DNA of 64,000 nt from an uncultured Prevotellaceae bacterium (GCA_900316285.1 ONCG01000015.1:1-64000); one strand, 5' to 3'; shown: positions 8,487 through 16,947, numbered from the stretch's first letter. Notes: generated by a model from the letters alone, not told the origin. Numbers and translations: made by a program.

Positions 8487-9950
8487 ATGATAAAAGATAA
8501 TTTAGATTGTTTTTTTGTTCAGGAACTGGCCGAAAAGGCCGATGAGTTGAAGCGTCAGCGCCGTGAAAAACTAAAGTATGGTGTGCAGTTCACGTTACAG
8601 GATATCGTGGACAAGATTCAGCCGCATACGAAAGAAATTACCAACTTAATGATTGGGAAAATTCAAAAAAACAGGTTGCTACATCTGGTGTCAAGCATCA
8701 TCGAGAAAGATGCTGATGGGCGGATTAGGGTGCCAGCCCTTTCCGAATCATCTGACAAGACGTCGCCCATTTGGGTATACGTTGGCACTCACTGGGAAGA
8801 AATTCCTCATGTGCAAATCTTTTTCGACTTCATACGTGACGCTTGTAGAAAGATGGAACTGAGCGAAGAACTAATAGATGACGTATCTTTCTTCGCAAAA
8901 CTAAAGAAACAAGTGGAACTGAAACTCAGTCGATATTCCGAGCCAAAAGAAAATGAAAACGTGGTGCTCGTGAACTTTATTAACGGCACATTGGAGATTT
9001 ATCGTGACGACATGCGAAACTTCCGCCAACACAGTCGCAAAGACTATTTCCGCTATGTGCTGCCTTATCCCTATGACCCATATGCCACATGCCCTCGCTT
9101 CCAGCAATTTCTTGACGAAGTGTTACCCGACCAAAGTGTACACACAACAATACTGGAATACGTTGGCTCTTGCCTCGTTCCCTGGTTTCATGTGGAGGCT
9201 GTAATGGCATTCTTGGGTAATGGCTCTAATGGTAAATCGGTTTTGATTGGTGTCATCGAGAAACTGTTTGGTAAAACATGCGTAGCTCATGAGAACATTG
9301 CCGATCTGACCCACGACGAAGTCCATCGTGCCAACATTGAGGCGAAGCTGATCAACGTCAGCACGGAAAATGAGGGCAGGATTAACAGTTCTGCGTTTAA
9401 GACATTGGCATCGGGCGAGCCCATCTCGTGCAAAAAGCTCTATAGTCAGCCATACTCAATGACGAAGTATGCCAAGTTGTTATTTGCATTCAACGAGATG
9501 CCTAACATCAGGGCCGGATACGCAAACATGCGCCGATGGCTGGTGATTAAGTTCGATGTGTGTATCAGCGAAGAGCAGGCAGACACAGAGTTAGGCGAAA
9601 AGTTAGCTCTCGAGTTGCCAGGCATCATGAATCTGGTACTCAACTCATTACCGGATTTGCTCAAGCGAAAGAAATTCAGCAAGAGCGATACCATCAAGCA
9701 AGCTGTTCAGGAACTAGAAGTTCGCAACAATCCTGTGCTGCAGTTCATTGAAGACCGCTGCGAGGTAAACTCGTCTGCGCTCACCAAAGGCTCCGAATTG
9801 TACAAGGATTTCTGTGAATACTGCAGGCAGAATAACTACAAGGAGTTGACGAATCGGGAGTTCTACCGCCGACTGGAAGAGAAATATCCCTTTAAACAAC
9901 ATAATAATCAAAAGGCGTTCAATATCAGGGTAATAAGATATGAAGATTGA
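8487..9950 (+). CDS. Phage/plasmid-type SF3 helicase (D5/P4 primase C-terminal family)
   Basis: The 487-residue protein carries a clear Walker A motif, FLGNGSNGKSVL, with K250 as the nucleotide-binding lysine. The acidic pair in LINVSTENE fits the SF3 Walker B region, and NEMPNIRAGYANMRRW resembles motif C and the arginine finger of D5-like helicases. The C-terminal 100 residues look like the winged-helix part that follows in P4-type proteins. There is no N-terminal primase domain; that function is encoded by the next gene, whose start overlaps this stop by 11 nt. Such helicases unwind an origin for a plasmid, phage or integrated element. I see no integrase, relaxase or phage structural gene nearby, so it is an orphan module or a remnant. 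Confidence 0.85.
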   Translation: MIKDNLDCFFVQELAEKADELKRQRREKLKYGVQFTLQDIVDKIQPHTKEITNLMIGKIQKNRLLHLVSSIIEKDADGRIRVPALSESSDKTSPIWVYVGTHWEEIPHVQIFFDFIRDACRKMELSEELIDDVSFFAKLKKQVELKLSRYSEPKENENVVLVNFINGTLEIYRDDMRNFRQHSRKDYFRYVLPYPYDPYATCPRFQQFLDEVLPDQSVHTTILEYVGSCLVPWFHVEAVMAFLGNGSNGKSVLIGVIEKLFGKTCVAHENIADLTHDEVHRANIEAKLINVSTENEGRINSSAFKTLASGEPISCKKLYSQPYSMTKYAKLLFAFNEMPNIRAGYANMRRWLVIKFDVCISEEQADTELGEKLALELPGIMNLVLNSLPDLLKRKKFSKSDTIKQAVQELEVRNNPVLQFIEDRCEVNSSALTKGSELYKDFCEYCRQNNYKELTNREFYRRLEEKYPFKQHNNQKAFNIRVIRYED

Positions 9951-10986
9951 TAATTACGATTGCTATGATGTGGAGAAGCTCAAAGCTATCTCCATCAAGA
10001 ACGTGGCCAGCCAGTTTGGAAGACTGAAGTATTCTGGCTCGACATGTATGACTCTTTGCCCATGGCACGACGATCATCACCCTTCGCTGAGTCTTGTAGA
10101 GCGCAATGGTAAGAACTATTGCCATTGCTTCAGCTGCGACGAGGGCGGCGACGTCATCGACTACGTCAAGGCTGTCAAGAACACAGACTTCCGAGGTGCA
10201 TGCGAATGGCTGTCGAACCAGTATGGCATACTGACTGTCAGCAACAATTCGTATGTTCCAAAGAATATTCAAAAAACTGTCAGGGAACCCGATGTCAATC
10301 CAACCTACAGTTACATTCCTAAGGAAATTCTCAATAGGTTGGTGACAGTCGAGAATCCCCTATGCCAATGCCTCCTGAAACTGTTTGAGCCACAAAAAGT
10401 GGAATGGATAGTGGAAGAATACCGCATCGGTTGCTATGAGTTTTCCAACAACAACAGCTGCACCATCTTTCCAAGCATAGACTACACGGGGAATGTGTGC
10501 AACCTAAAGGTGCAATGCTATGATACCGACCTGAAGTCACCACAATTTGCACACAGCCAGAAGGGAACGTGTTATTGGCTCGGGCCGATATGGGTAAGAG
10601 AAGGTCGACTGCCGGCAAACACCCACTACACGACAAAGACGCTGTTTGGCGAACATCTGCTGCCAACCTACCCTGCCCAGACCGTTGTGTTAGTGGAGAG
10701 TCCCAAGAACGCACTCGTGGGCGCTTTGGAACATCCGCAAATGCTGTGGCTGGCAACAGGCAACAAGGAGATGTTGAAGCGTGAATACATGGAACCGCTC
10801 AGGGACCGTGAAGTCATCGTCATTCCAGACTGCGATGCCGTTGATGAGTGGAAACAGACAGTTTCTACGATGCACGACATCGCAAACTTCACCGTCAGCG
10901 ACTTTTGTCGACGAATGGCTCCTGCTGACAAGCCCAAATATGACATTGCCGACTATATCATCGACGAGCATCTAAAGGGAATTTAA
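9940..10986 (+). CDS. CHC2 zinc-finger / Toprim primase
   Basis: The 348-residue protein begins with a DnaG-type zinc finger: C40 and H43 in CPWH, then C63 and C66 in CFSC, followed by GGDVIDYV. A Toprim-like core follows: VVLVESPKNAL (catalytic Glu), WLATGNKE and VIVIPDCDA (Asp pair). The length and order fit the DNA primases of Bacteroidetes mobile elements rather than chromosomal DnaG, which is near 600 residues. The ATG lies inside the helicase gene (11-nt overlap), so the two are probably translationally coupled and act as a split helicase-primase. Confidence 0.85.
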   Translation: MKIDNYDCYDVEKLKAISIKNVASQFGRLKYSGSTCMTLCPWHDDHHPSLSLVERNGKNYCHCFSCDEGGDVIDYVKAVKNTDFRGACEWLSNQYGILTVSNNSYVPKNIQKTVREPDVNPTYSYIPKEILNRLVTVENPLCQCLLKLFEPQKVEWIVEEYRIGCYEFSNNNSCTIFPSIDYTGNVCNLKVQCYDTDLKSPQFAHSQKGTCYWLGPIWVREGRLPANTHYTTKTLFGEHLLPTYPAQTVVLVESPKNALVGALEHPQMLWLATGNKEMLKREYMEPLRDREVIVIPDCDAVDEWKQTVSTMHDIANFTVSDFCRRMAPADKPKYDIADYIIDEHLKGI

Positions 10987-11083
10987 TAGCTGCACAAGGG
11001 AAAAATCAGGGATTATTCAGGGAATTTCTGCGTTATTTAAAACGGTATAATAGATTATTTATCAAAGAGTTGAGTTAGGTAAA

Positions 11084-11168
11084 GGGAGTTTCGGGAGTTT
11101 TTGTGATATAAATTCTGAAAATAGAATTCCATATATAGATGATATCATTGAAAACTCCCGTTTCTCCC
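11084..11168. repeat. Imperfect inverted repeat downstream of the primase gene
   Basis: The arms at 11084-11102 and 11150-11168 are 19 nt each with a few mismatches (core CGGGAGTTTT paired with AAAACTCCCG). Between them lies a second small hairpin, AATTCT/AGAATT. It may terminate the helicase-primase transcript, although no T-run follows directly. Confidence 0.5.
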
Positions 11169-11203
11169 TTTTTCCACGATGATTGAGGAGATACACTACA
11201 CGC

Positions 11204-11236
11204 AAAAAACGCGCCCCCAATGTGCTGGGAGCGCGT
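11204..11236 (-). terminator. Rho-independent terminator of the HU-related gene
   Basis: On the minus strand an 11-bp stem with one mismatch (ACGCGCTCCCA paired with TGGGGGCGCGT) is followed by TTTTTT. It lies about 100 nt beyond the stop codon at 11333. A small palindrome, CTAACCC/GGGTTAG, overlaps the stop codon itself. Confidence 0.75.
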
Positions 11237-11332
11237 CTTCATGAGAGATTCAACCTTGCGGAAGTTCCTAAACCGTTCTAAACTGCGCGTAGCGCATCTG
11301 AACTGTTCTCAACCATTCTTAACGCTAACCCA

Positions 11333-11779
11333 TTAAGGGTTAGTCTCTTCCTTCACCACTGCGTTGGCGGGAGTCTCCTCCACCTGCAGATCGTCGAGGA
11401 ACACACGGCGATGATGACCACCACTGGCAGCACTCCAGTGCGTCTCGGGCTGGAAGTTCACACGCGAACCCACCACATGCTTGGCAGCCGAGAAATCCTT
11501 TGCGGTGTCGGCAGGCTTGGTGGCGAGTCCGACCTTGAACGAGCCGAAGCCGTCGAGTTTCACACGATACGACTCCTGCAGCCAGAGCTTCATGACGTTC
11601 ACCAGCTCGTCGAGCACGGCGATGACGTCCGATTTCTTCACTGAGACGTTGTCCTGAATCATCTGGGCAAGGTCGCTGGTGGTTTTGGGAGTCTTCGGGT
11701 AGATGGCACGGGCGTACCACTTGCCACGGTTCTTCGACTCCGCACGGTTGTCTTGATAAAGACGATACTTAATAGCCAT
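11333..11779 (-). CDS. HU-related DNA-binding protein (Bacteroidetes HU_rel type)
   Basis: The 148-residue protein begins MAIKYRLYQDNR and has the HU core with the conserved LDGFGSFKVGL turn near residue 85. It belongs to the long, divergent HU family that Bacteroidetes carry in several copies, often beside helicase/primase genes and capsule loci. The start at 11779 is supported by AAAGGAG about 9 nt upstream, one of the few good Shine-Dalgarno sites in the window. The C-terminal tail (LQVEETPANAVVKEETNP) is acidic. The likely role is DNA bending or nucleoid organisation, possibly at the adjacent 22-nt array (inference from position). Confidence 0.85.
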   Translation of the reverse strand: MAIKYRLYQDNRAESKNRGKWYARAIYPKTPKTTSDLAQMIQDNVSVKKSDVIAVLDELVNVMKLWLQESYRVKLDGFGSFKVGLATKPADTAKDFSAAKHVVGSRVNFQPETHWSAASGGHHRRVFLDDLQVEETPANAVVKEETNP

Positions 11780-12031
11780 TGTCTTTTTCTCCTTTCTATT
11801 AGACCTGGTTATCAACTTCCGGTGCACACTCTATGCGCGCTTTTTGCCACAGCCACCGGTTCTACTATGACACTACAATTTCGGTGCAAGGCGAACCAAG
11901 AAAGCAGCGAGGGCAGAGTCAAGTTTACTTGAACTATGCCGAGTCGCGTTCGAGGTCGACGAATGTCAGTGCAGAGCCGAGAGCTATGCTGAGCCGCAGC
12001 CCGCAATCGCAATAACACCTCTATTGTTATT
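11780..12031 (-). other. Long untranslated leader of the HU-related gene
   Basis: About 245 nt separate the -7 box at 12032-12040 from the ATG. The leader contains a palindrome, TCAAGT/ACTTGA at 11919-11932, and other GC-rich stretches able to fold. An 87-codon frame spans 11812-12075 but it starts upstream of the promoter, so I do not call it a gene. The length suggests post-transcriptional control, but I recognise no riboswitch class. Confidence 0.4.
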
Positions 12032-12064
12032 GCAAAGTTACAAAATAATTTCCACATTTCCAAA
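12032..12064 (-). promoter_or_regulatory. Promoter of the HU-related gene
   Basis: On the minus strand TTTG at 12064-12061 and TAACTTTGC at 12040-12032 are separated by 20 nt. The 22-nt palindrome array begins about 40 nt upstream of the -33 element. Confidence 0.65.
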
Positions 12065-12106
12065 CATTTACGCAATTATTTTTAAAGAAAAACTTTAATA
12101 TTTTCA

Positions 12107-12294
12107 AAGCATTGTTCCCGACCATCCGGAGCATTGATCTGGTCCATCCGGAGCACTGCTCACGACCAAAGAGAGCACTGCTCCCTACCCTACAGAGCAC
12201 TGCTCTATATACCTACGGAGTACTGCTCCCTATGATACAGAGCACTGCTCCCTATGGTACAGAGCATTGCTCCTGATGATGTAGAGTAATGGAA
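12107..12294. repeat. Array of nine 22-nt units with a GAGCA-N-TGCTC palindrome
   Basis: Units begin at 12107, 12129, 12151, 12173, 12195, 12218, 12240, 12262 and 12284: every step is 22 nt except one of 23. The central units hold the 11-nt palindrome GAGCACTGCTC; outer units are degenerate (for example GAGCATTGATC). Between palindromes lie 11-nt spacers, several resembling CCTATGGTACA. The period is about two turns of DNA, so all palindromes face one side of the helix, as expected for co-operative protein binding or for iterons. The period is not a multiple of three, which argues against coding. AT-rich DNA lies on both sides. Confidence 0.85.
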
Positions 12295-12391
12295 AAGGGT
12301 TGTGAGTTGGGACATGAGAGCATGAAGAAAGGAAATATTGGATAATAATTGATAGAAAAAGGGCAGCTGGTTCATTTTTTACATGATTATG

Positions 12392-12434
12392 TACATTTTA
12401 AATGTATATAATTAAAGTTTTTTTTGTATCTTTG
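12392..12434 (+). promoter_or_regulatory. Promoter and palindrome upstream of the Gfo/Idh/MocA gene
   Basis: TATCTTTG at 12427-12434 is a -7 box. A 15-nt palindrome, TACATTT-T-AAATGTA, at 12392-12406 covers the -33 region and could be an operator. The ATG at 12486 lies about 50 nt downstream of the -7 box. Confidence 0.55.
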
Positions 12435-12485
12435 CCCTGTGTTTATTTGTCTTCATGAAACTTGCCTAAATATCTATCAACTTTT

Positions 12486-13568
12486 ATGACAAAAATAACT
12501 GTAGGGCTGATTGGTTTCGGGCGCATGGGACGTTATTATCTCAAAGAGTTCCAGCGCAGTGATGCTTATGAAGTTGTTTACGTCTGCGATATCGATCCGG
12601 AATGTCGTGAGTTGGCTATGCAACTTGCGCCAGAAACGATGGTGGTGGCGAACGAGGATGCCATCTTTGCTGACCCTGAAGTGCAAGTGGTGGCACTTTG
12701 TGCTATGGCCGACTCACGCTTAGGGCAGATCCGAAAAGCTATTGCTACAGGGAAACATATCATTGCCGAGAAGCCTATTGCTGATACCATTGAACGTGAA
12801 TGGCAAGCAGTGGAGCTTGTAGAAAAGGCTTCCGTCATGAGCGGTGTCAATATGTACCTGCAGAATGCATGGTATCACGGTGTCATGCGCGATGCCATCG
12901 ACCGTGGTGAACTGGGCGAACTGTCCATTATGCGCATTTGCCATATGACTCCTGGCCTGGCTCCTGGTGAGGGCCATGAGGCTGAGGGGCCTTCGTTCCA
13001 CGATTGTGGTATGCACTACGTGAACCTCGCTCGATGGTATGCCCATAGCGAGTATAAGACGTGGCACGCTCAGGGTATACGCATGTGGGCTTGGAAAGAT
13101 CCTTGGTGGGTGCAGGTTCATGGCACTTTTGAGAACGGTATCGTCTACGACATCACTCAGGGCTTCGTTTACGGGCAGCTCTCTAAGGACCAGACGCATA
13201 ATTCCTACGTAGAGCTCATCGGCACGAAGGGCTTCTGCCGCATGACACATGATTTCAAGACGGCTGTTGTCGATATCCACGGCATAAGTGAAACAAAGCA
13301 TATCGAACGACCCTTTGGCGGAAAGAACATCGACCGGCTGATTGAGGAAATGGCTGTAAGCATACGCACAGGAGTGCGCGACCTTCAGATGCCTTCTTTC
13401 CGCGATTCAGCAATCGCCTCGCAGAACGCTTGGAACATGCTTGAAGATGCACGCCGCAACGATTTGCCCTCCATTGGCACACATGAAGAGCTCGAGGAGA
13501 TTTGGGAGTATCGTCGTAATCTTAAGGACGGTTACGGTCTCCTTCCCAAGAACAATAAGAATGTTTGA
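12486..13568 (+). CDS. Gfo/Idh/MocA-family NAD(P)-dependent oxidoreductase
   Basis: The 360-residue protein starts with the Rossmann motif GLIGFGRMG and carries the family's AEKPIA signature near residue 95. The segment DCGMHYVNLARW near residue 180 supplies the catalytic His region. The family oxidises or reduces sugars, inositols and related compounds; the substrate cannot be told from sequence alone. An in-frame TTG at 12462 is open, but the ATG at 12486 gives the normal N-terminus. It stands alone on the plus strand and faces the convergent DedA-like gene. Confidence 0.85.
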   Translation: MTKITVGLIGFGRMGRYYLKEFQRSDAYEVVYVCDIDPECRELAMQLAPETMVVANEDAIFADPEVQVVALCAMADSRLGQIRKAIATGKHIIAEKPIADTIEREWQAVELVEKASVMSGVNMYLQNAWYHGVMRDAIDRGELGELSIMRICHMTPGLAPGEGHEAEGPSFHDCGMHYVNLARWYAHSEYKTWHAQGIRMWAWKDPWWVQVHGTFENGIVYDITQGFVYGQLSKDQTHNSYVELIGTKGFCRMTHDFKTAVVDIHGISETKHIERPFGGKNIDRLIEEMAVSIRTGVRDLQMPSFRDSAIASQNAWNMLEDARRNDLPSIGTHEELEEIWEYRRNLKDGYGLLPKNNKNV

Positions 13569-13693
13569 ATGAATCACTTCTCCCACAATTTTTTCGGTAG
13601 AAAGTTGAGGGGAGAATATAGGTGACTACGCTAGCGGTTGCCCAACGCTAGGGATATTCGACTCCCTTCCTTACGGGCGACTAGGATGGGTGG

Positions 13694-14146
13694 TCAGAAC
13701 AACGCGACGGCGCTGTAGATGAGGAGGAGGTAGCGGAGGAGCTTGCCGGCGGTGATGCTGAGGAACGACAAGGGGATGTTGGCACGCATGAGACCAAGGA
13801 GGATGGTGATGGCGGAGCCGAGGACGGGCAGGAAGGCGAAGAAGCCCATCAGCGCGCCACGACCGGCCATGAACGCCTCGGCACGCTGCATGCTCTGCTG
13901 GCTGATGTGCAGATAGCGCTCTATCCAGTCGAGGCGACCCATGCGCCCCACCCCATAGTTCACGGCGGAACCGAGCACGTTGCCAATGGTGCCGTAGACG
14001 ACAAGGGGCCACGGCTCCAGTCCCGCAGCGAGCAACGCAAGCATCACCGCCTCGCTGCTGAAGGGGAAGAAGCTTCCAGCCAGGAATGCCGCCAATAGCA
14101 TTCCCCAGTAGCCGTAGCCAAGCAATATGTCGGTCAGGAACTCCAT
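13694..14146 (-). CDS. DedA/YqaA-like membrane protein
   Basis: The 150-residue protein has four or five hydrophobic segments with the small-residue turns typical of the VTT/SNARE-associated (DedA) family: FLAGSFFPFSSEAV near the N-terminus and FLPVLGSAITILLGLM near residue 107. At this length it is closest to the short YqaA branch. DedA proteins are thought to move lipids or affect membrane potential; no specific role can be claimed. It is followed on the plus-strand map by heptad repeats and a REP pair rather than by a partner gene. Confidence 0.75.
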   Translation of the reverse strand: MEFLTDILLGYGYWGMLLAAFLAGSFFPFSSEAVMLALLAAGLEPWPLVVYGTIGNVLGSAVNYGVGRMGRLDWIERYLHISQQSMQRAEAFMAGRGALMGFFAFLPVLGSAITILLGLMRANIPLSFLSITAGKLLRYLLLIYSAVALF

Positions 14147-14150
14147 GAGT

Positions 14151-14192
14151 TAATTGATAATTTACAATTGATAATTAATAATTATGATTACC
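14151..14192. repeat. AT-rich heptad repeat
   Basis: Tandem 7-nt units (AATTGAT, AATTTAC, AATTGAT, AATTAAT) end in ATTATGATTACC. The same element, or its complement, recurs at 14344-14388, 15400-15442, 17031-17071, 17216-17260, 43468-43511 and 59736-59776, often next to a REP pair. It resembles the heptanucleotide STRR repeats known from cyanobacteria. Confidence 0.7.
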
Positions 14193-14226
14193 ACCTGCCG
14201 GTTTGAATAGCAGGTTGTATCGAACG

Positions 14227-14322
14227 GTAGGGGCAGACCCCCGTGTCTGCCCATGAATTTGGGATGTTAGAGCATGCAGGTTGTTCGTTATTGTTCGGGC
14301 AGACACGGGGGTCTGCCCCTAC
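14227..14322. repeat. REP family B inverted pair, copy 1
   Basis: The forward copy (14227-14252) reads GTAG then the hairpin GGGCAGAC/GTCTGCCC; an inverted copy lies at 14297-14322 ending in CTAC. The pair forms a compact mobile-repeat unit of about 95 bp between the DedA-like gene and the polytopic membrane protein. The spacer end (GCAGGTTGTTCGTTATTGTTC) is almost the same as in copy 3 at 18672-18759. Confidence 0.8.
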
Positions 14323-14343
14323 ACGTGTAACCCAGTTGTCGAG

Positions 14344-14388
14344 GGTAATCATAATTATCAATTGTCAATTATCAATTATCAACTGAAT
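14344..14388. repeat. AT-rich heptad repeat overlapping a stop codon
   Basis: GGTAATCATAATTATC followed by AATTGTC, AATTATC and AATTATC units. Its end overlaps the last codons of the minus-strand membrane protein gene at 14379. Confidence 0.65.
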
Positions 14389-15395
14389 AAGATATTGTAT
14401 CCTGTCAGCAGGAACGTGATGGCGACGATGACGAAGAAGGCGATGTTGGTGAAGCGGGTGCGCGTCAGGGCGAGGAAATGGCCGATGAGAGGCGCGGTGT
14501 TGATGATGAGCAGTCGCAGCAGGAACGGCAGGTGCTGGGGTTGCAGGATGATGAACACGAGATTGAACAGGAGCGTGATGATGAACATCTCATAGACCAT
14601 CTGCGTGCGAAGCTTGTCGTTGCTGGAATGGCGCAGGAAGTGGATGATGCCCGTGAAGGCGAGCAGCAGCACGAAGCCCAGGGTGAACAGGGGTGCGAGG
14701 ACTGACGAATGGGGTGTGATGAGCAGGGCGGGATCGGAGAAGATGGGTGCCACGAGGGGTCCGCTGAGCGAGAACACCTGGTCGAGGGGTTTGAACTGCG
14801 CGAGCGCCATGAAATGGGCCAGTGGCGTGGTGTAGTCGAGGGTGTAGAGATAATAGGGTGCGAGGAGCCAGTAGGGGGTGAGCAAGCCGAGGAGCGATGC
14901 AAAGAACGTGCGACCGCTGAAGGCGAGCAGGCGGATGGCCATGAGGAGCCAGAAGAGTGGCACAAAGTAGAGTATCTGCACGAAGAACAGGCTGCCAATG
15001 CCGAGTGAGAGGAATGCCGCATAGATGCTGCCTACGGCCTGCCGGTCCTGATAGGCCTGCAGGAAGAACAGATAGAACGCGACAAACGACAATCCGACAA
15101 GTCCTCCCCGCAGCGACGGGAAGAGGAAGGCCGCCATGAGCGTGAGCAACAGGAACGAACATGACACCATACGGCTAAAGATGCGGATGAGGGAGTTGGC
15201 GTTGTTGAGCTCCACCATGATCATCGTCGACACGGCGAGCACCAGCAGCTGCTCCCACCAAAGCACACTACGATAGAAGTCGGTGCCAAGTCGCATGGTG
15301 ATGGCTCCGATGGCAATGGCGATGATGGCGGCGATGATGGCCACCACCGAAAACGTCATGCGGCTCTCTGCTATTTTGTTTTGTAATCGCTTCAC
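14379..15395 (-). CDS. Polytopic inner-membrane protein of unknown function
   Basis: The 338-residue protein has roughly ten hydrophobic segments and few charged residues. After a short basic N-terminus (MKRLQNKIAESR) a first helix begins near residue 15; the longest soluble stretch, at about residues 200-240, contains QFKPLDQVFSLSGP. I do not recognise a named family. It resembles uncharacterised Bacteroidales membrane proteins encoded near purD, a recollection I cannot verify here. Its C-terminal codons run into a heptad repeat. Confidence 0.75.
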   Translation of the reverse strand: MKRLQNKIAESRMTFSVVAIIAAIIAIAIGAITMRLGTDFYRSVLWWEQLLVLAVSTMIMVELNNANSLIRIFSRMVSCSFLLLTLMAAFLFPSLRGGLVGLSFVAFYLFFLQAYQDRQAVGSIYAAFLSLGIGSLFFVQILYFVPLFWLLMAIRLLAFSGRTFFASLLGLLTPYWLLAPYYLYTLDYTTPLAHFMALAQFKPLDQVFSLSGPLVAPIFSDPALLITPHSSVLAPLFTLGFVLLLAFTGIIHFLRHSSNDKLRTQMVYEMFIITLLFNLVFIILQPQHLPFLLRLLIINTAPLIGHFLALTRTRFTNIAFFVIVAITFLLTGYNILFS

Positions 15396-15399
15396 ATTT

Positions 15400-15442
15400 A
15401 TAATTAATAATTGACAATTGATAATTGATAATTATGATTACC
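15400..15442. repeat. AT-rich heptad repeat
   Basis: Tandem AATTAAT, AATTGAC, AATTGAT, AATTGAT units ending ATTATGATTACC, immediately upstream of the membrane protein gene. REP family B copy 2 follows 21 nt later. Confidence 0.65.
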
Positions 15443-15463
15443 CCTGCCTGTTAGAATACGCGT

Positions 15464-15554
15464 GTAGGGGCAGACCCCCGTGTCTGCCCGAACAATAGAC
15501 GCATTATGTCACCCAAATTGGGGAATACGGGCAGACACGGGGGTCTGCCCCTAC
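15464..15554. repeat. REP family B inverted pair, copy 2
   Basis: The forward copy at 15464-15489 starts with GTAG; the inverted copy at 15529-15554 ends with CTAC. The hairpin arms GGGCAGAC and GTCTGCCC are the same as in copies 1 and 3. A further heptad tract (CTCTAAA units, 15577-15619) lies between this pair and the purD stop codon and overlaps it. Confidence 0.8.
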
Positions 15555-15612
15555 AGTGGGTGCGCCGGCAGGCAAAACTCTAAACTCTAAACTATCAACT
15601 CTAAACTCTAAA

Positions 15613-16947
15613 CTATAAATCCGCTCCTATATCCCGGCGGAAGTAGCGGTCGGTGAACTGAATCTTCTGGGCCTCAGCGAACGACTTAGCGAGTGCTTCC
15701 TCCTTATCCTTGCCGTATGACGACACAGCGATGACACGGCCGCCAGCGGTGACAACTTCGCCGTCTTTTTGTGCTGTGCCGCTATGGAAGACGATGGTGT
15801 CAGAGGAGAGAGGAGAGTGGAGAGTGGAGAGTGGAAGGCCGGTGATGGGATAGCCCTTCTTGTATGCCTCAGGATAGCCTCCGCTAACGAGCATCACGCA
15901 CACGGCAGCACGCTCGTCGAACTCGATAGGCTTCTCGTCGAGGGTGCCGGTAGCCACACCCTGGAAGAGGTCTACGATGTCGCTCTTCAGGCGCAGCATC
16001 ACGCTCTCCGTCTCGGGGTCGCCCATGCGACAGTTGTACTCGATGACATACGGGTCGCCCTGACAGCGGTCGGCCTTCGGTGTTCCCTCGGGCACGCAGT
16101 TCATCAGTCCGAAGAAGATGAAACCCTTGTAGTCGATGCCCTCGGCGGCGAGGCCCTCCACGGTGGGACGGATGATGCGGTCCTCCACCTTCTGCATCCA
16201 CTCCTTCGTGGCGAAGGGGACGGGGGTGACGCTTCCCATGCCACCGGTGTTCAGACCGGTGTCGCCCTCGCCGATGCGCTTGTAGTCCTTTGCTTCGGGC
16301 AGAATCTTATAGTGCTGGCCGTCGGTGAGCACGAAGACCGAGCACTCCACGCCGCTGAGGTATTCCTCGATGACCACACGGCTGGAGGCGTTGCCAAACA
16401 TGCCGCTCAGCATCTCGCGCAGCTCGCGTTTCGCCTCGTCGAGCGTAGGAAGGATGAGCACACCCTTGCCGGCACAGAGGCCGTCGGCCTTCAGCACATA
16501 GGGCGGCTGGAGCGTTTCGAGGAAGGCGATGCCCTCTGCGAGGTGCTCGCCATCGAAAGTCTCGTAGCGGGCCGTGGGGATGTTATGGCGCTGCATGAAC
16601 GCCTTGGCGAAGTCCTTCGAGCCTTCGAGCACGGCACCGGCCTTCGACGGTCCGATGACGGGGATGTGGCAGGTGCGCGCATCGCTGCGGAAGTCGTCGT
16701 AGATGCCACGCACCAGCGGGTCTTCCGGTCCTACCACCACCATGTCGACAGCATGATCGGCAGCGAATGCCTTCAGCGCCTCGAAGTCGTTGACGCCGAT
16801 GGGGACGTTCTCGCCCACACTGCTCGTTCCGGCATTGCCCGGTGCGATGTAAAGTTTTCCACACTTCGCGCTCTGTGCGATTTTCCACGCCAGCGCATGT
16901 TCACGCCCTCCGCTGCCCAGCAGCAGGATGGTGAGTTCTTTCTTCAT
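15613..16947 (-). CDS. purD: Phosphoribosylamine-glycine ligase
   Basis: The enzyme joins phosphoribosylamine and glycine with ATP in purine synthesis. The 444-residue frame starts [22 protein letters not shown], with the expected GSGGREHAL motif; the ATP-grasp centre contains [27 protein letters not shown] and [15 protein letters not shown] start it at 16947 because the 23 codons upstream have no family similarity. Near the C-terminus, between YPITGL and VFHSGTA, the residues [11 protein letters not shown] are encoded by tandem 7-nt units (AGTGGAG repeated, 15806-15837), so an intergenic-type heptad repeat has entered the gene in frame in a surface loop. It follows the S37-type peptidase gene on the same strand. 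Confidence 0.95.
   Translation of the reverse strand: MKKELTILLLGSGGREHALAWKIAQSAKCGKLYIAPGNAGTSSVGENVPIGVNDFEALKAFAADHAVDMVVVGPEDPLVRGIYDDFRSDARTCHIPVIGPSKAGAVLEGSKDFAKAFMQRHNIPTARYETFDGEHLAEGIAFLETLQPPYVLKADGLCAGKGVLILPTLDEAKRELREMLSGMFGNASSRVVIEEYLSGVECSVFVLTDGQHYKILPEAKDYKRIGEGDTGLNTGGMGSVTPVPFATKEWMQKVEDRIIRPTVEGLAAEGIDYKGFIFFGLMNCVPEGTPKADRCQGDPYVIEYNCRMGDPETESVMLRLKSDIVDLFQGVATGTLDEKPIEFDERAAVCVMLVSGGYPEAYKKGYPITGLPLSTLHSPLSSDTIVFHSGTAQKDGEVVTAGGRVIAVSSYGKDKEEALAKSFAEAQKIQFTDRYFRRDIGADL
15806..15837. repeat. Heptad repeat inside purD
   Basis: The plus strand reads AGTGGAG twice plus degenerate flanking units with 7-nt spacing. Three units make 21 nt, so the frame is kept. It encodes the LSTLHSPLS loop of PurD on the minus strand. 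Confidence 0.75.

Noticed and set aside
11812..12075. 87-codon frame in the HU leader
   Set aside because: It begins upstream of the apparent promoter and lacks a ribosome site or known family; I treat it as untranslated.
12107..12294. CRISPR array
   Set aside because: Units are 22 nt with an 11-nt palindrome and partly conserved 11-nt spacers; no cas genes are present. It is better described as a tandem array of palindromes.
14281..14595. Small plus-strand frame with NYQLS repeats
   Set aside because: Its N-terminus is REP-B plus heptads and its remainder is antisense to the membrane protein gene.
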